The position numbers and the translations under genes were made by a program. DNA of 64,000 bases. Origin: Ancylobacter sp. Lp-2 (GTDB taxonomy: Bacteria > Pseudomonadota > Alphaproteobacteria > Rhizobiales > Xanthobacteraceae). Positions 30,758 through 40,198 of this stretch are shown piece after piece. The notes under the pieces were generated by a model that had not been told where the DNA came from, did not search any database, and saw nothing but the letters and a program-made list of their open reading frames with translations. Each line of letters starts with the position of its first letter. Position 1 is the first letter of the stretch. The stretch lies in assembly GCF_020523795.1 (NCBI RefSeq), contig NZ_JAJALI010000006.1, positions 248,001-312,000 of the forward strand, given 5' to 3'.

Positions 30758-31921
30758 CTACATGTCGATCGCGGCGAAGAACATGGCGAACAGGCCATCC
30801 ACCACGATCACCAGGAAGATCGCCTTCACCACCGAGGCGGTGGTGTGTGTACCCAGCGATTCCGACGAACCGCCGACCCGCATGCCCTCCATGCAGGCGA
30901 TCAGGCCGATGATCGCCGCCATGAACGGCGCCTTGATCATCCCGACCTCGAAGGTGTTCAGCGAGATCGCCTCGCGCAGCCGGTTGATGAAGATCTCCGG
31001 CGAGATGCCGCCATAGAGCCAAGTCACCAGCCCGCCGCCGAACAGCGCGCACATCGAACCGATGAAGGTGAGCAGCGGCACCGCGATGACCAGCGCCACC
31101 AGGCGCGGCAGCACCAGCACTTCGTTAGGATCGAAGCCCATCACCCGCAGCGCGTCGACCTCCTCGCGCATCCGCATCGCGCCGAGCTCGGCGGTGAAGG
31201 CGCTGCCCGAGCGGCCGGCCACCATGATCGAGACGATCAGCACGCCGAGCTCGCGCAAAGTGAGGATGCCGACCATGTCGACCACATAGGTGGTCGCGCC
31301 GAAGCGGCGGAAATGGAAGATGCCCTGCTGGGCGATGATGCAGCCGATCAGGAACGTCATCAGCGCGACGATCGGCACCGCGCGCAGGCCGGTACGCTCC
31401 AGATGGAAGACCATCGAGGTCCAGCGGAAGGTCTGCGGCCGCAGCAGCACCCGCAGGAACGCCGCCGTCACCGCCCCGATGAAGGAGAGGAACAGCATCG
31501 CGTCCTTGCCGGTCTCCACCACCGTGCGGCCGATGACGTCGAGGCCGCCGGCGATCGCGTTGAGGTGGTGACGTGGCGGCGGCACCTCGTGGCAGCCTTG
31601 CGTGATCTCGTTCAGCAGCGGCTGGAAGCGGCGTTCGAGGCCGACGACGCTGACCTTCGCCCCGGCTTCGCCGAAGCGGCGCACCAGCCGGTCCACCATC
31701 ACCGCGCCGACCGTGTCGACGCGGCGCACGCCGGAAAGGTCGAGCCGCGCCGTCTCGGTCGCGCCGGTCCCGGCCTCGGCCAGCGCCGCGTCCACCGCCC
31801 CTTCCAGGGCAGCGCTCTGCGTGGCGACCCAGCGGCCGTTCCCGACGACCACCAGCTCACGCCCGTTGCGGGCCGTGGCGAGCAGCGGCGCTTCAGCAGC
31901 TCCCAATTCCGGCTCCCTCAT
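30758..31921 (-). CDS. mlaE: MlaE-type permease with fused STAS domain
   Basis: A 387-residue protein. The first ~115 residues form a STAS-like domain (ARLDLSGVRRVDTVGAVMV), equivalent to the separate MlaB of E. coli. The MlaE permease follows, with membrane helices and LRELGVLIVSIMVAGRSGSAFTAELGAM (family core, about 225-255) and EEVDALRVMG. Fusion of STAS to permease is common in alphaproteobacteria. The ATG at 31921 is chosen because sequence upstream is not conserved in type. First gene of the operon. Confidence 0.9.
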   Translation of the reverse strand: MREPELGAAEAPLLATARNGRELVVVGNGRWVATQSAALEGAVDAALAEAGTGATETARLDLSGVRRVDTVGAVMVDRLVRRFGEAGAKVSVVGLERRFQPLLNEITQGCHEVPPPRHHLNAIAGGLDVIGRTVVETGKDAMLFLSFIGAVTAAFLRVLLRPQTFRWTSMVFHLERTGLRAVPIVALMTFLIGCIIAQQGIFHFRRFGATTYVVDMVGILTLRELGVLIVSIMVAGRSGSAFTAELGAMRMREEVDALRVMGFDPNEVLVLPRLVALVIAVPLLTFIGSMCALFGGGLVTWLYGGISPEIFINRLREAISLNTFEVGMIKAPFMAAIIGLIACMEGMRVGGSSESLGTHTTASVVKAIFLVIVVDGLFAMFFAAIDM

Positions 31922-32037
31922 TCCACGCGGCGCAAGCAAAACGGCGACGGCGAATCCGGACCGCAGCCTCGGAATCCCATGTAACCTCTTATCCGCGCAG
32001 CGGTCCCGCTGTCGAGGGTGCGGGCGTCGGCACCCAC

Positions 32038-32071
32038 CCAATAGAGGTATTAAAATACGCCCACCTATTGG
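32038..32071. promoter_or_regulatory. Inverted repeat in the mlaE/racemase divergent promoter
   Basis: ccaatag (32038-32044) and ctattgg (32065-32071) flank an AT-rich core, tattaaaata, that could contain a -10 box. It lies in the 273-base region between the divergent mlaE and enolase-superfamily genes. Confidence 0.35.
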
Positions 32072-32194
32072 TCGGCCGATCACTGTGCTTTCCCTGTGAC
32101 GCCCTGGCGCCACATTTACCGGCACACTTGTCGCCTCGCTTCACCCCGTACGGATTCGCGCCCGTCTCCTCCCGTTCACCTCCCCTATCGGTCC

Positions 32195-33172
32195 ATGCCC
32201 CAGCTCATCATCCGCGCCGAACGCTTCCCCATTGCCGGCCGCTTCACCATCGCCCGCGGCTCCAAGACCGAGGCGGCCGTCGTCGTGGCCGAGTTGCATG
32301 ACGGCCCGCATGTCGGGCGCGGCGAATGTGTGCCCTATCCGCGCTATGGCGAAAGCGTCGAGGCGACCGTCGCGACGCTGGAAGCGCTCGTCGACGCCGT
32401 CGCCGCCGGCCTCGACCGCGCCGCGCTGCAGGAAAAACTGCCGCCGGGCGCCGCCCGCAACGCGCTCGACTGCGCCCTGTGGGATCTCGAGGCCAAGCAG
32501 AGCGGCCGCCGGGCCTTCGAGCTCGCCGGCCTGCCGGAACCGCGCCCGGCCGTCACCGCCTACACGATCAGCCTCGACACGCCCAAGGCGATGGCGGAAG
32601 CCGCCCGCCTCGCCGACCGGCCGCTGCTCAAGCTCAAGCTCGGCGCGCCCGGCGATGCCGAACGGCTGGCCGCCATCCGCGCCGCGGTGCCCGCGAGCGA
32701 ACTGATCGTCGACGCCAATGAAGGCTGGCGCGCCGAGGACCTGCCAGCGCATTTTGCCGCCTGCGCCGCCGCCGGCGTCACGCTGATCGAGCAGCCGCTG
32801 CCGGCCGGCGCCGACGCCGCGCTCTCCGAGATCGCCCGGCCGGTACCGGTCTGCGCCGATGAGAGCGTGCATGGCCGCGACAGCCTCGCCGGGCTGGTCG
32901 GCCGCTACGACGCGATCAACGTCAAGCTCGACAAGACCGGCGGGCTGACCGAGGCGCTCGCTTTGGCACGGGAGGCCCGCGCCGCCGGGCTCGACATCAT
33001 GGTCGGCTGCATGGTGGCGACCTCGCTCGCCATGGCACCGGCCCTGCTGGTCGCCGGCCTCGCGCGCATCGTCGATCTCGACGGGCCGCTGCTGCTCGCC
33101 CGCGACCGCGAGCCGTCCCTGCGCTACGAAGGCAGCGTCGTCCATCCGCCGCAGCCGGAACTCTGGGGCTGA
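32195..33172 (+). CDS. dgcA: Enolase-superfamily racemase (DgcA / dipeptide epimerase type)
   Basis: A 325-residue mandelate racemase/muconate lactonising-type enzyme. Catalytic Lys148 in LKLKLG, metal ligands Asp173 (DANEGW), Glu199 (EQPLP) and Asp222 (ADES), and the second catalytic lysine 244 (NVKLDKTGG) are all visible. This pattern fits the L-Ala-D/L-Glu epimerase and N-acetyl-D-Glu racemase (DgcA) group, which acts on D-glutamate-containing wall material or N-acyl amino acids. The ATG at 32195 starts the conserved domain. An MFS gene converges from the other side. Confidence 0.85.
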   Translation: MPQLIIRAERFPIAGRFTIARGSKTEAAVVVAELHDGPHVGRGECVPYPRYGESVEATVATLEALVDAVAAGLDRAALQEKLPPGAARNALDCALWDLEAKQSGRRAFELAGLPEPRPAVTAYTISLDTPKAMAEAARLADRPLLKLKLGAPGDAERLAAIRAAVPASELIVDANEGWRAEDLPAHFAACAAAGVTLIEQPLPAGADAALSEIARPVPVCADESVHGRDSLAGLVGRYDAINVKLDKTGGLTEALALAREARAAGLDIMVGCMVATSLAMAPALLVAGLARIVDLDGPLLLARDREPSLRYEGSVVHPPQPELWG

Positions 33173-33187
33173 ACGGCCCCCGCCGGC

Positions 33188-34330
33188 TCACCCCGGCTCG
33201 CGCTCCCGCAGGCGGTGGGTGATCAGTGCCAGCACGGCACCCGCCGCCCCCAGCCCCGCCGACAGGAAGAAGGTGCCCGCGCCGATCCGGCCCCATAGCG
33301 GCCCGGCCACCAGCGTGCACAGCGCCACGCCGATGGTCACGCCCCAGGTCGCCAGCGCCTGCAGGCTGGCGCCGCGGCCGGCCGGCGCGTGGCGCGCCAC
33401 CAGTTCCACCATGCCGAGATAGGTGCAGGCGAAGGTGCCGGCATGCAGCGTCTGCAACAGCGGCAGCAGCGCCGCCGGCGGATCGAGCCCCATGGCGGCG
33501 AAGCGGATGACGGCGCAGATCCCGCCCAGCGCGATCAGCAGCGGCGGCCCCAGCCGGCGCGTCAGCCGGGTGCCGACATGGAACAGCGCCACCTCGGCCG
33601 CCACTCCCACCGCCCACAGCGCGCCGATGGCGCCGCCGCTCAGCCCCTTGGCCTGCCAGTGCAGCGAGGAGAAGGCGTAGAGCACGCCATGCGAGCCCTG
33701 CACCAGCGCCGCCGCGCCGAGGCCGACCAGCAGCACCGCCGGGATGCGCCCGCCGACGGCCTCGCTTCTGGCGCTCGGCGCCGACGCCTCCTCCAGCGGC
33801 AGCGCCAGCAGGGCACAGGCGAGGCACCCCGCCACGATCAACCAGAGCACGCCGTCACCGGGAAACGCGCCGAGCACAGCTCCGCCGGCGATGCTGCCGC
33901 CAATGAAGCTGACCGAGCCCCACAGCCGGGTGCGGCCATAGTCGAGCCCGATGGCGCGCCGCCGCGCCACCGTATAGGCATCGAGCACCGGCAGCGTCGG
34001 CTGCCAGAACACCGAGGCGAGGCCGAGCGCCGCCAGCATCGTCCACGGACCCGGCGCCGCCAGCACGGCGAGGAAGCACAGCGCCGAGGCAAGCGAATAC
34101 AGGATCACCGTCAGCCGTGGCCGCCCGGTGCGGTCGGCGACGAGGCCGCCCAGCGGCTGGGTGCACAGCCGCGCCAGCAACGGTACCGACAGCGCCACCG
34201 CGATGAACGCCGCGTCATAGCCGCGCCCGGCCAGCCAGACCGGGAAGAACGGCAGGTAGATGCCGATGCCGAAGAACAGCCCGACATAGACGCTGGCGAT
34301 GATATGGCGCTGGGCGATCACGGACGGCAC
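33188..34330 (-). CDS. MFS transporter (HcaT/PPP-like)
   Basis: A 380-residue major-facilitator protein with 12 predicted membrane helices. The N-terminal half has YVGLFFGIGIYLPFFPVWLAG and the loop GGLVADRTGRPR. The GYDYGRTRLWGS-like segment (LDYGRTRLWGSVSFIGGS) is typical of the 3-phenylpropionate transporter (HcaT) or MFS_1-like group. The start is GTG at 34330. Substrate unknown; no catabolic genes adjoin it. Confidence 0.8.
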   Translation of the reverse strand: MPSVIAQRHIIASVYVGLFFGIGIYLPFFPVWLAGRGYDAAFIAVALSVPLLARLCTQPLGGLVADRTGRPRLTVILYSLASALCFLAVLAAPGPWTMLAALGLASVFWQPTLPVLDAYTVARRRAIGLDYGRTRLWGSVSFIGGSIAGGAVLGAFPGDGVLWLIVAGCLACALLALPLEEASAPSARSEAVGGRIPAVLLVGLGAAALVQGSHGVLYAFSSLHWQAKGLSGGAIGALWAVGVAAEVALFHVGTRLTRRLGPPLLIALGGICAVIRFAAMGLDPPAALLPLLQTLHAGTFACTYLGMVELVARHAPAGRGASLQALATWGVTIGVALCTLVAGPLWGRIGAGTFFLSAGLGAAGAVLALITHRLREREPG

Positions 34331-34423
34331 GACGCGCGGGAAAACGACTCGCGCGGGATGCGCGACCGGTGCTGCGATAGCACCGCCCGCCGCCGCTGCG
34401 AACGGCCGAGTTGCCGCTACGGC

Positions 34424-35266
34424 CTATTTGCCGCCCTCGCCCCACCAGGCGTGGAAATGATGCACCGGCCCGTGGCCGCGCCCGATCTCCAGCCGGTCGG
34501 CGGCGCCGATGGCGCGGGTGAGGTAGGCCTTGGCCGCCTCGACGGCCGGGCGCAGCACCAGCCCGCGCGCAAGCCCGGCGGCGATGGCGGAGGACAGCGT
34601 GCAGCCGGTGCCGTGCGTGTTGCGGGTGGCGAGGCGCGGGGCCGACAATTCCATGAAGCCCTCGTCGTCGAGCAGCACGTCGACGCTGTCCGGTCCCTCG
34701 CCATGGCCGCCCTTGATCAGCACCGCGCGGGCGCCGAGCGCGCGCAGCTTCTCCGCCTGGCGGCGCGTGGCGGCAATATCGGCCGCCGCCGCCTCGTCGA
34801 GCAGCGCCGCCGCCTCGGGCAAATTGGGGGTGATCAACAGCGCACGCGGCAGCAGCTGGCGGCGCAGGCTGTCAATCGCCTCGGGCACCAGCAGCCGGTC
34901 GCCGGAGGCGGCGATCATCACCGGATCGAGCACCACCGCGGCGAGGCGATGCCGGTCGAGCCCGGCCGCCACCGCCTCGATCGCCTCCGGGCGCGAGAGC
35001 ATGCCGATCTTCACCGCATCGACTTTGAGATCGGAGAACACCGAGTCCATCTGCGCGGCGATGAAGGCCGGCGGCACGTCGTGGATGCCGGTCACGCCGA
35101 GCGTGTTCTGCGCCGTCAGGGCGGTGATGACACTGGCGCCGTAGACGCCGAGCGCGGAGAAGGTCTTCAGATCGGCCTGGATTCCGGCGCCGCCGCCGGA
35201 ATCCGATCCGGCGATGGTCACCGCGATCGCGGTCTTGGTATCGGCGGTGGTCGTCTGCTCGCTCAT
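34424..35266 (-). CDS. thiD: Hydroxymethylpyrimidine/phosphomethylpyrimidine kinase
   Basis: A 280-residue ribokinase-fold enzyme that phosphorylates HMP and HMP-phosphate for thiamine synthesis. Motifs: [38 protein letters not shown] and the anion hole [18 protein letters not shown]. The ATG at 35266 follows ggaggcgcc. A TPP riboswitch lies in its leader. No other thiamine gene is in the window. Confidence 0.95.
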   Translation of the reverse strand: MSEQTTTADTKTAIAVTIAGSDSGGGAGIQADLKTFSALGVYGASVITALTAQNTLGVTGIHDVPPAFIAAQMDSVFSDLKVDAVKIGMLSRPEAIEAVAAGLDRHRLAAVVLDPVMIAASGDRLLVPEAIDSLRRQLLPRALLITPNLPEAAALLDEAAAADIAATRRQAEKLRALGARAVLIKGGHGEGPDSVDVLLDDEGFMELSAPRLATRNTHGTGCTLSSAIAAGLARGLVLRPAVEAAKAYLTRAIGAADRLEIGRGHGPVHHFHAWWGEGGK

Positions 35267-35331
35267 CGGCGCCTCCTGGCCGGTGAAGGCCGGGCGCGTC
35301 CGTGGCGGGGCGCGGGCGCCCCGTTGCGCGC

Positions 35332-35434
35332 GACCCGTTTCCTCCGCCGGCATGACCCGGATCAGGTTCGTGGGTTGGCGCCGGCACGAACCGGCTTCGC
35401 CTCTCAGCCCCGCAGCACAGCCACGGGACACCCC
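35332..35434 (-). ncRNA. TPP riboswitch (THI element)
   Basis: On the minus strand the leader of thiD contains the THI-box landmarks. These are ggggctgagagg near the 5' end, and aacctgatccgggtcatgcc followed by ggcggaggaaacggg at the 3' end. Downstream a GC hairpin (ggggcgc...gcgcccc) has no T-run. Control is therefore more likely by hiding the ggagg ribosome-binding site than by termination. When thiamine pyrophosphate is plentiful, thiD would be shut off. Confidence 0.92.
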
Positions 35435-35614
35435 AACGCGATCGTCGCCAATGAGTTAAGCGATGCACGCGCCCGGCGCAAGGCACGCGTGGCGGTGGAT
35501 CTGGCCCCGCATCCGGCCGCGCGTCGCGCGCCGCATGTCGGTGCTCCGGGGGTTGCGCCGGCCGTGGCCTTCTGGTCCTGTGGCGGCACTCGTTCAGGCT
35601 ACCGGAATCCCGCC

Positions 35615-35851
35615 ATGGTCCCCTTCTTCATGCAGATCAAATGTCATCTCGGCCGCTCCTACGAGGTGGCGAACGCCATCGCCGACGCCGAGATCGCGTC
35701 GGAGGTCTATTCGACCGCGGGGGACTTCGACCTGCTGGTGAAGTTCTACGTGCCGACGGAAACCGATATCGGCCATTTCGTGAACCAGCGCGTGCAGGTG
35801 ATCCCCGGCATCCAGGACACCCGCACCATCATCACCTTCAAGGCGTTCTGA
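35615..35851 (+). CDS. Stand-alone Lrp/AsnC ligand-binding (RAM) domain protein
   Basis: A 78-residue protein made only of the C-terminal domain of Lrp/AsnC regulators (KCHLGRSYEVANAI, EVYSTAGDFDLLVKFYV, VNQRVQVIPGIQDTRT). It has no DNA-binding domain. Such proteins form rings that bind amino acids and may modulate full-length Lrp proteins. The ATG at 35615 is the first in a plausible position; the very long open frame upstream is antisense to thiD and the MFS gene. Confidence 0.85.
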   Translation: MVPFFMQIKCHLGRSYEVANAIADAEIASEVYSTAGDFDLLVKFYVPTETDIGHFVNQRVQVIPGIQDTRTIITFKAF

Positions 35852-35881
35852 GGCGGACCGCCCAGCGGCCCGCAAACTATC

Positions 35882-36814
35882 TTAAGTCGCCGGGCCGCCC
35901 GGCGGACCGGCGGCGGCATCCTCTTCGCGGGCCCGGTTCGGCCGGCGCTCGCGCAGGATGACGAACAGCCCGGCGCCGATGACGATCAACGCTCCGGCCA
36001 CCACCAGCAGCGGCGGCATCTCGCCGAACAGCAGGAAGCCGAGCAGCAGCGACCACAGCATCGCCGAATAGTTGAACGGCGCCACCACGGAAGCCGGCGC
36101 GAAGCGGTAGCTCTCGGTGAGCAGAATCTGCCCCACCCCACCGAACAGGCCGATGGCGACCAGCAGCACGGCATCGCCCCAGCCCGGCAGCACCCAGCCC
36201 CAGGCGGCGGTGGCGAGGCCGGCGACGGCCGCCAGCGACTGGAAATAGAACACGATCGCCGCCGTGGTCTCGCTGGCGGTCAGGCGCCGCACCTGCACCA
36301 TGGCGCCGGCGGTGCAGAAGGCGCCGACCAGCGCGCAGGTGGCGCCGATGGCGCTCTCGCGCGTCTCGAAGCCGCCATTCATATGCGGCCACAGCATCAC
36401 CACCACGCCGCCGAGGCCGACCGCGACCGCCGCCCAGCGATAGAGCTGCACCCGCTCGCGCAGCATCACCGCCGCCAGCGCCACGGTGATCAGCGGAGCC
36501 GTGAAGCCGATGGCCGTGGCGTCGGCGAGCGGCAGGAAGGCCAGCGCCGAGAACGACAGGCTCATGGCGATCACGCCGATGATGCCGCGCAGCACATGCC
36601 CGAGCGGGTTGGCGGTGCGCACCGCCGCGCTGATCTCGTTGCGCAGGGTGAGCAGCGCCAGCAGCGGAAACAGCGCGAAGAACGAACGCGCGAACACCAC
36701 CTCACCGGTCGGAATCCGTTCCGAGACGATGCGGACCATGGCGGCCATGATGGTGAAGACGAAGGTCGCGCCGATCTGCAGCGCGATCCCCTTGAGCGCA
36801 TTCATGCGCGCCAT
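35882..36814 (-). CDS. DMT-superfamily (EamA) transporter
   Basis: A 310-residue drug/metabolite transporter with ten predicted helices in two EamA halves (ALQIGATFVFTIMAAMVRIV onward; ALVGAFCTAGAMVQVRRL onward). The typical ADATAIGFTAPLI motif is present in the first half. The substrate cannot be told. Monocistronic. Confidence 0.88.
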   Translation of the reverse strand: MARMNALKGIALQIGATFVFTIMAAMVRIVSERIPTGEVVFARSFFALFPLLALLTLRNEISAAVRTANPLGHVLRGIIGVIAMSLSFSALAFLPLADATAIGFTAPLITVALAAVMLRERVQLYRWAAVAVGLGGVVVMLWPHMNGGFETRESAIGATCALVGAFCTAGAMVQVRRLTASETTAAIVFYFQSLAAVAGLATAAWGWVLPGWGDAVLLVAIGLFGGVGQILLTESYRFAPASVVAPFNYSAMLWSLLLGFLLFGEMPPLLVVAGALIVIGAGLFVILRERRPNRAREEDAAAGPPGGPAT

Positions 36815-36868
36815 GGAGCATGAGTCCCGCCCTGCGGCAAGATGATCTTCCGCAGGGCGGGAATGCGT

Positions 36869-37618
36869 TCAGGGAAAGGGATTTCCGCCTGCCAACGCGA
36901 TACCGCCGAATACGATTACCGCCGCCAGCAGGAGGCAGCCCAGCGCCGCCAGGATCGAGCCCGGCGTTGCCGCCGCGCGGTCGGCATAGGCGCGGGTCGG
37001 CTTGCGGCCGGTCACCATCGCCTTGACGAGATTATCGCCGCCGAACAGCGAGTAAGCGAGGTTGGCCACCACATGCAGGCCGATCAGCCCCAGCAGGATC
37101 GGATAGATCTGCTGGTGCAGCTTGGAGCCCAGCGAGATCGCCTCCGAGCTCGCCGCCGCCACCATCGGCCCGTCGACCATGATGTCGTCGGTGGTGTAGA
37201 GCCCTGCCACCGCCTGCGCCGCCACCGCCGCCAAAAGGGCGATGGTCATCCATCCCCCCAGCGGGTTGTGGCCGAGATAGGCGACCTTGCGGCCTGTCAC
37301 CAGCCCGCGCAGATAGGCGAGAGCCGAGAACGGCCCGCGCAGGAAGCCGGTGAAGCGCGCGGTGCTGCCACCGACCAGTCCCCACAGCAGCCGGAACACC
37401 AGCACGGTGAGGATGGCGAGGCCGTTCCACATGTGCCAGACCAGCCCGACATCGCCGTAATATTTGCTGGCGAAGGCGAGTCCGACCAGCGCCGCCAGCG
37501 ACCATTTCGCCAGCCGCGTCGGCAGGTCCCAGGCCAGCACGGTGGCTGGCCCGGTATCCGCGCCCGACCGCAGATCGACCCGAGCGATCCCGGCCTCGCT
37601 CATATCGGCCTGGCTCAT
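36869..37618 (-). CDS. Cytochrome b561-type membrane protein
   Basis: A 249-residue di-heme cytochrome b domain protein. It starts with WDLPTRLAKWSLAALV. Histidines for heme lie in VWHMWNGLAIL, KLHQQIYP and GLHVVANL, within four helices; an extra C-terminal helix ends the protein. It follows the cytochrome c gene by 3 bases. The pair probably passes electrons between quinone and the periplasmic cytochrome. Confidence 0.88.
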   Translation of the reverse strand: MSQADMSEAGIARVDLRSGADTGPATVLAWDLPTRLAKWSLAALVGLAFASKYYGDVGLVWHMWNGLAILTVLVFRLLWGLVGGSTARFTGFLRGPFSALAYLRGLVTGRKVAYLGHNPLGGWMTIALLAAVAAQAVAGLYTTDDIMVDGPMVAAASSEAISLGSKLHQQIYPILLGLIGLHVVANLAYSLFGGDNLVKAMVTGRKPTRAYADRAAATPGSILAALGCLLLAAVIVFGGIALAGGNPFP

Positions 37619-37621
37619 CGG

Positions 37622-38062
37622 TCAGCTCTTGGCGCGGAAGGTCTGGTGGCAGGTGCCGCAGGTGCGGACCACGTCGGGGAAATTCGCCTTGAAGCTCGCC
37701 TCGTCGGTGATCGCCGCCTTGGCGGCGGTAGCGTCGGCGCCGAACTTGACGAACAGCGCCTTGAACTCGGCGTTCTGCGTCCACACCGCCGGCAGCGCCT
37801 CGGTCTTGCCACCGCCCGAGCCCTCGGGGAACAGCGCCGGCAGGGTGGCGGCGTGCTTGGCATAGCTGTCGAGAGCCGTCTGCACCGTGGCGAGGTCGAA
37901 GGGCTGGCTGCCCTTCAGCATCGCGCCGACCGGGCGCGTCACCTGCCCCCACTCCTTCATCAGCTTCTCGCGCTCGGCAATCGGATCCTGGGCGAGGACA
38001 CTGGTGGCGGCGACGACGGAAATCGCGGCGGCGACGGCAAAGGCCGCCTTACGGCTCATCAT
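37622..38062 (-). CDS. Periplasmic class II cytochrome c (cytochrome c' type)
   Basis: A 146-residue protein with a signal peptide ending LAQ. Four helices follow, and a single CGTCH heme site close to the C-terminus marks class II cytochrome c. Cytochromes c' bind NO or CO; others of the class are electron carriers. The first of two adjacent ATG codons (38062) is chosen because a ggag site lies 8 bases upstream. It is co-transcribed with the cytochrome b561 gene. Confidence 0.88.
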   Translation of the reverse strand: MMSRKAAFAVAAAISVVAATSVLAQDPIAEREKLMKEWGQVTRPVGAMLKGSQPFDLATVQTALDSYAKHAATLPALFPEGSGGGKTEALPAVWTQNAEFKALFVKFGADATAAKAAITDEASFKANFPDVVRTCGTCHQTFRAKS

Positions 38063-38315
38063 GAATGCGCTCCCTGCAAAACCGGGCGAAATGGGTATCC
38101 CGGCGCGCGCCAGATTAGTGGCGCTCCAATCTGCTGCAACGCAATACAAGGTGCATCGCGCGCTCGTGATCGCCGGAGATCCGGCACTACCCGTAGCCGG
38201 CTACAGCAAAACAGGTTTCCACCGGCCGTGATTTACCTAATATTTCCAGTCGAGGACGTGACGTAGCGTTATCGCGCCTCCCCATGGGAAACGCCGACCA
38301 AAAGAAAGTGGAATC

Positions 38316-39128
38316 ATGTCCGTACGCACCGTTCTCCTCCATGCCGCCCCCGACAGCGGCTTCGACGACCGGCTCGCCTGCGCCGTGGCGCTGGCCAAAC
38401 AGTCCGGCGCCCGGCTGGTGGCGCTCTACACGCTGTATCCGGCCGGCGTGCCGCGCGTGGGGCGCGCGCTGTCGATCTATGTGAACGAGCTGAAGCGTGA
38501 GGCGCGCGAGAAGGAGGCCGAGACCCGCGCCCGCTTCGACGCCGCGATCGCCGCGGCCGGTATCGCCGCCGACTGGAGCGTGGTGGATGGCGAGGTGACC
38601 GCCGAGCTGCGCAAGGCCTCCGATTTCGCCGATGTCACCGTGGTCAGCGAGACCGTGTCCGGCACCAGCGACGACGAGCTCGCCGCCATCCTGCCCGAGC
38701 ATCTCGCCCTCACCTCTTCCGGCCCCGTGCTGGTGGTGCCCACCGCCAAGAAGGTGCCGGCCCGCATCGGCCGCGTGGTGGTGGCGTGGAAGTCCTCGCG
38801 CGAGGCCGGCCACGCGGTGCGCCTCGCCTTGCCGCTGCTGAAGTCCGCCGACCAGGTGCTGGTGCTGACGGTCAGCGAGGATGGCGGGGCGCCCCCGGAG
38901 AGCGGCGCGCAGCTCACCGGCTTCCTCAAGGCGCACGGCGTCAATGCCGAGCACAAGCATGTGGAAGGCGACCCGACCAAGGCGATCACGACGGAAAGCG
39001 CGGCCTTCGGCGCCGACCTCCTGGTGATGGGCGCCTATAGCCGGGCGCGCCTGACCGAGCTGGTGCTGGGCGGCGTCACCGCCTCGCTGATCGCCAATCC
39101 GCCGCTGCCGCTGCTCTGCGCGCATTGA
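38316..39128 (+). CDS. Universal stress protein (two-domain)
   Basis: A 270-residue protein. Two USP-like folds are suggested, the first degenerate. The second ends in LLVMGAYSRARLTELVLGGVT, the usual nucleotide-binding region of the family with some change from the GxxG-S/T form. It is divergent from the cytochrome c' gene. Such tandem USPs occur in low-oxygen or stress regulons of alphaproteobacteria, but no regulator site was recognised. Confidence 0.85.
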   Translation: MSVRTVLLHAAPDSGFDDRLACAVALAKQSGARLVALYTLYPAGVPRVGRALSIYVNELKREAREKEAETRARFDAAIAAAGIAADWSVVDGEVTAELRKASDFADVTVVSETVSGTSDDELAAILPEHLALTSSGPVLVVPTAKKVPARIGRVVVAWKSSREAGHAVRLALPLLKSADQVLVLTVSEDGGAPPESGAQLTGFLKAHGVNAEHKHVEGDPTKAITTESAAFGADLLVMGAYSRARLTELVLGGVTASLIANPPLPLLCAH

Positions 39129-39198
39129 CGGCGACCGGACGGCGCAAGGCCGCCCGATATCGCGAAGTGGCCGGGCGCCCCGCGCCCGGCTGGCCGCC

Positions 39199-40046
39199 TC
39201 ATCCCTCGAAGGGCACGACCTTCTGGCGCTGCTCGCCCAGCCCCTCGATGCCGAGGGTCATCACGTCGCCCGCCTTCAGATAGAGCGGCGGCTTCATGCC
39301 GAGCCCGACGCCCGGCGGCGTACCGGTGATGATCACGTCGCCGACGTCGAGCACCATGAACTGGCTGATATAGGACACCAGGAAGTCGACGCTGAAGATC
39401 ATCGTGGCGGTGGAGCCGCGCTGGCGTCGCTCGCCGTTCACGTCGCACCACATGGCGAGCTTGCCGACGTCGTCGATCTCGTCCGGCGTCGCGAGGAACG
39501 GCCCGAGCGGCCCGAAGGTCTCGCAGCTCTTGCCCTTGATCCACTGGCCGCCGCGCTCGATCTGGAAGGCGCGCTCGGAGACGTCGTTGGCGAGGCAGAA
39601 GCCGGCGATATGCGCCCGCGCGTCCTTCTCCTCGACATAGCGGGCGCGCGTGCCGATGACGATGCCGAGCTCCACTTCCCAGTCGAGCTTGGTCGAGCCC
39701 TTGGGCTGGATCACGTCGTCATTCGGCCCGACGATGCAGTTCGGCGCCTTGGAGAACAGCACCGGCTCGGACGGGATAGCCATGCCGGATTCCTCGGCAT
39801 GGTCGGCATAGTTGAGCCCGACCGCCACGAAATGGCCGGGACACGCCACGCAGGCGCCGAGCCGCACACCGGGCGCCGCCGCCGGCAGCGAGGCCGGCTC
39901 GATCGCGCGCAGCTGCGCCAGCCCCTCGGGGGACAGGGCCGCCCCGCCAATATCCGCTACGATCCCGCTCAGGTGCGCACCACGTCGTTGGCGTCGAGCA
40001 GGCCGGGCTTCTCCTCTCCGGGAGCGCCGAAACGCACCAGTCTCAT
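39199..40046 (-). pseudogene. Fumarylacetoacetate hydrolase-family gene with a frameshift
   Basis: The gene should encode a ~282-residue FAH-family enzyme. The C-terminal 220+ residues are intact, with the metal triad region GLNYADHAEESG, LDWEVELGIVIG and TGTPPGVGLG. The N-terminal 24 residues (MRLVRFGAPGEEKPG...DVVR from the ATG at 40046) are in another frame. They join at about 39971-39979, where restoring one base would give the usual VVRDLSG. As it stands, translation from the true start meets a stop two codons later. A GTG at 39867 could give a shortened product. It may be a recent mutation or a sequencing error. Confidence 0.8.
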
Positions 40047-40198
40047 TCCGTCATCCTCATATTGATCGGGCGGGCGCGGATCATCGTCCCGCCGCCGGTG
40101 CGAGGCAACCCGCGTCGTCATGTCGATTCACACGTCGATTCCGGGTTGCGGCGCGGCCTCCGCGCCACTAGCTCTGGCGACGCCCGCCACCGGGCGAC

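Noticed and set aside
33389..35614. A long plus-strand frame leading into the Lrp-type gene
   Set aside because: It runs antisense to the MFS and thiD genes and through the riboswitch. Only its last 78 codons form a recognised domain, with a credible ATG at 35615.
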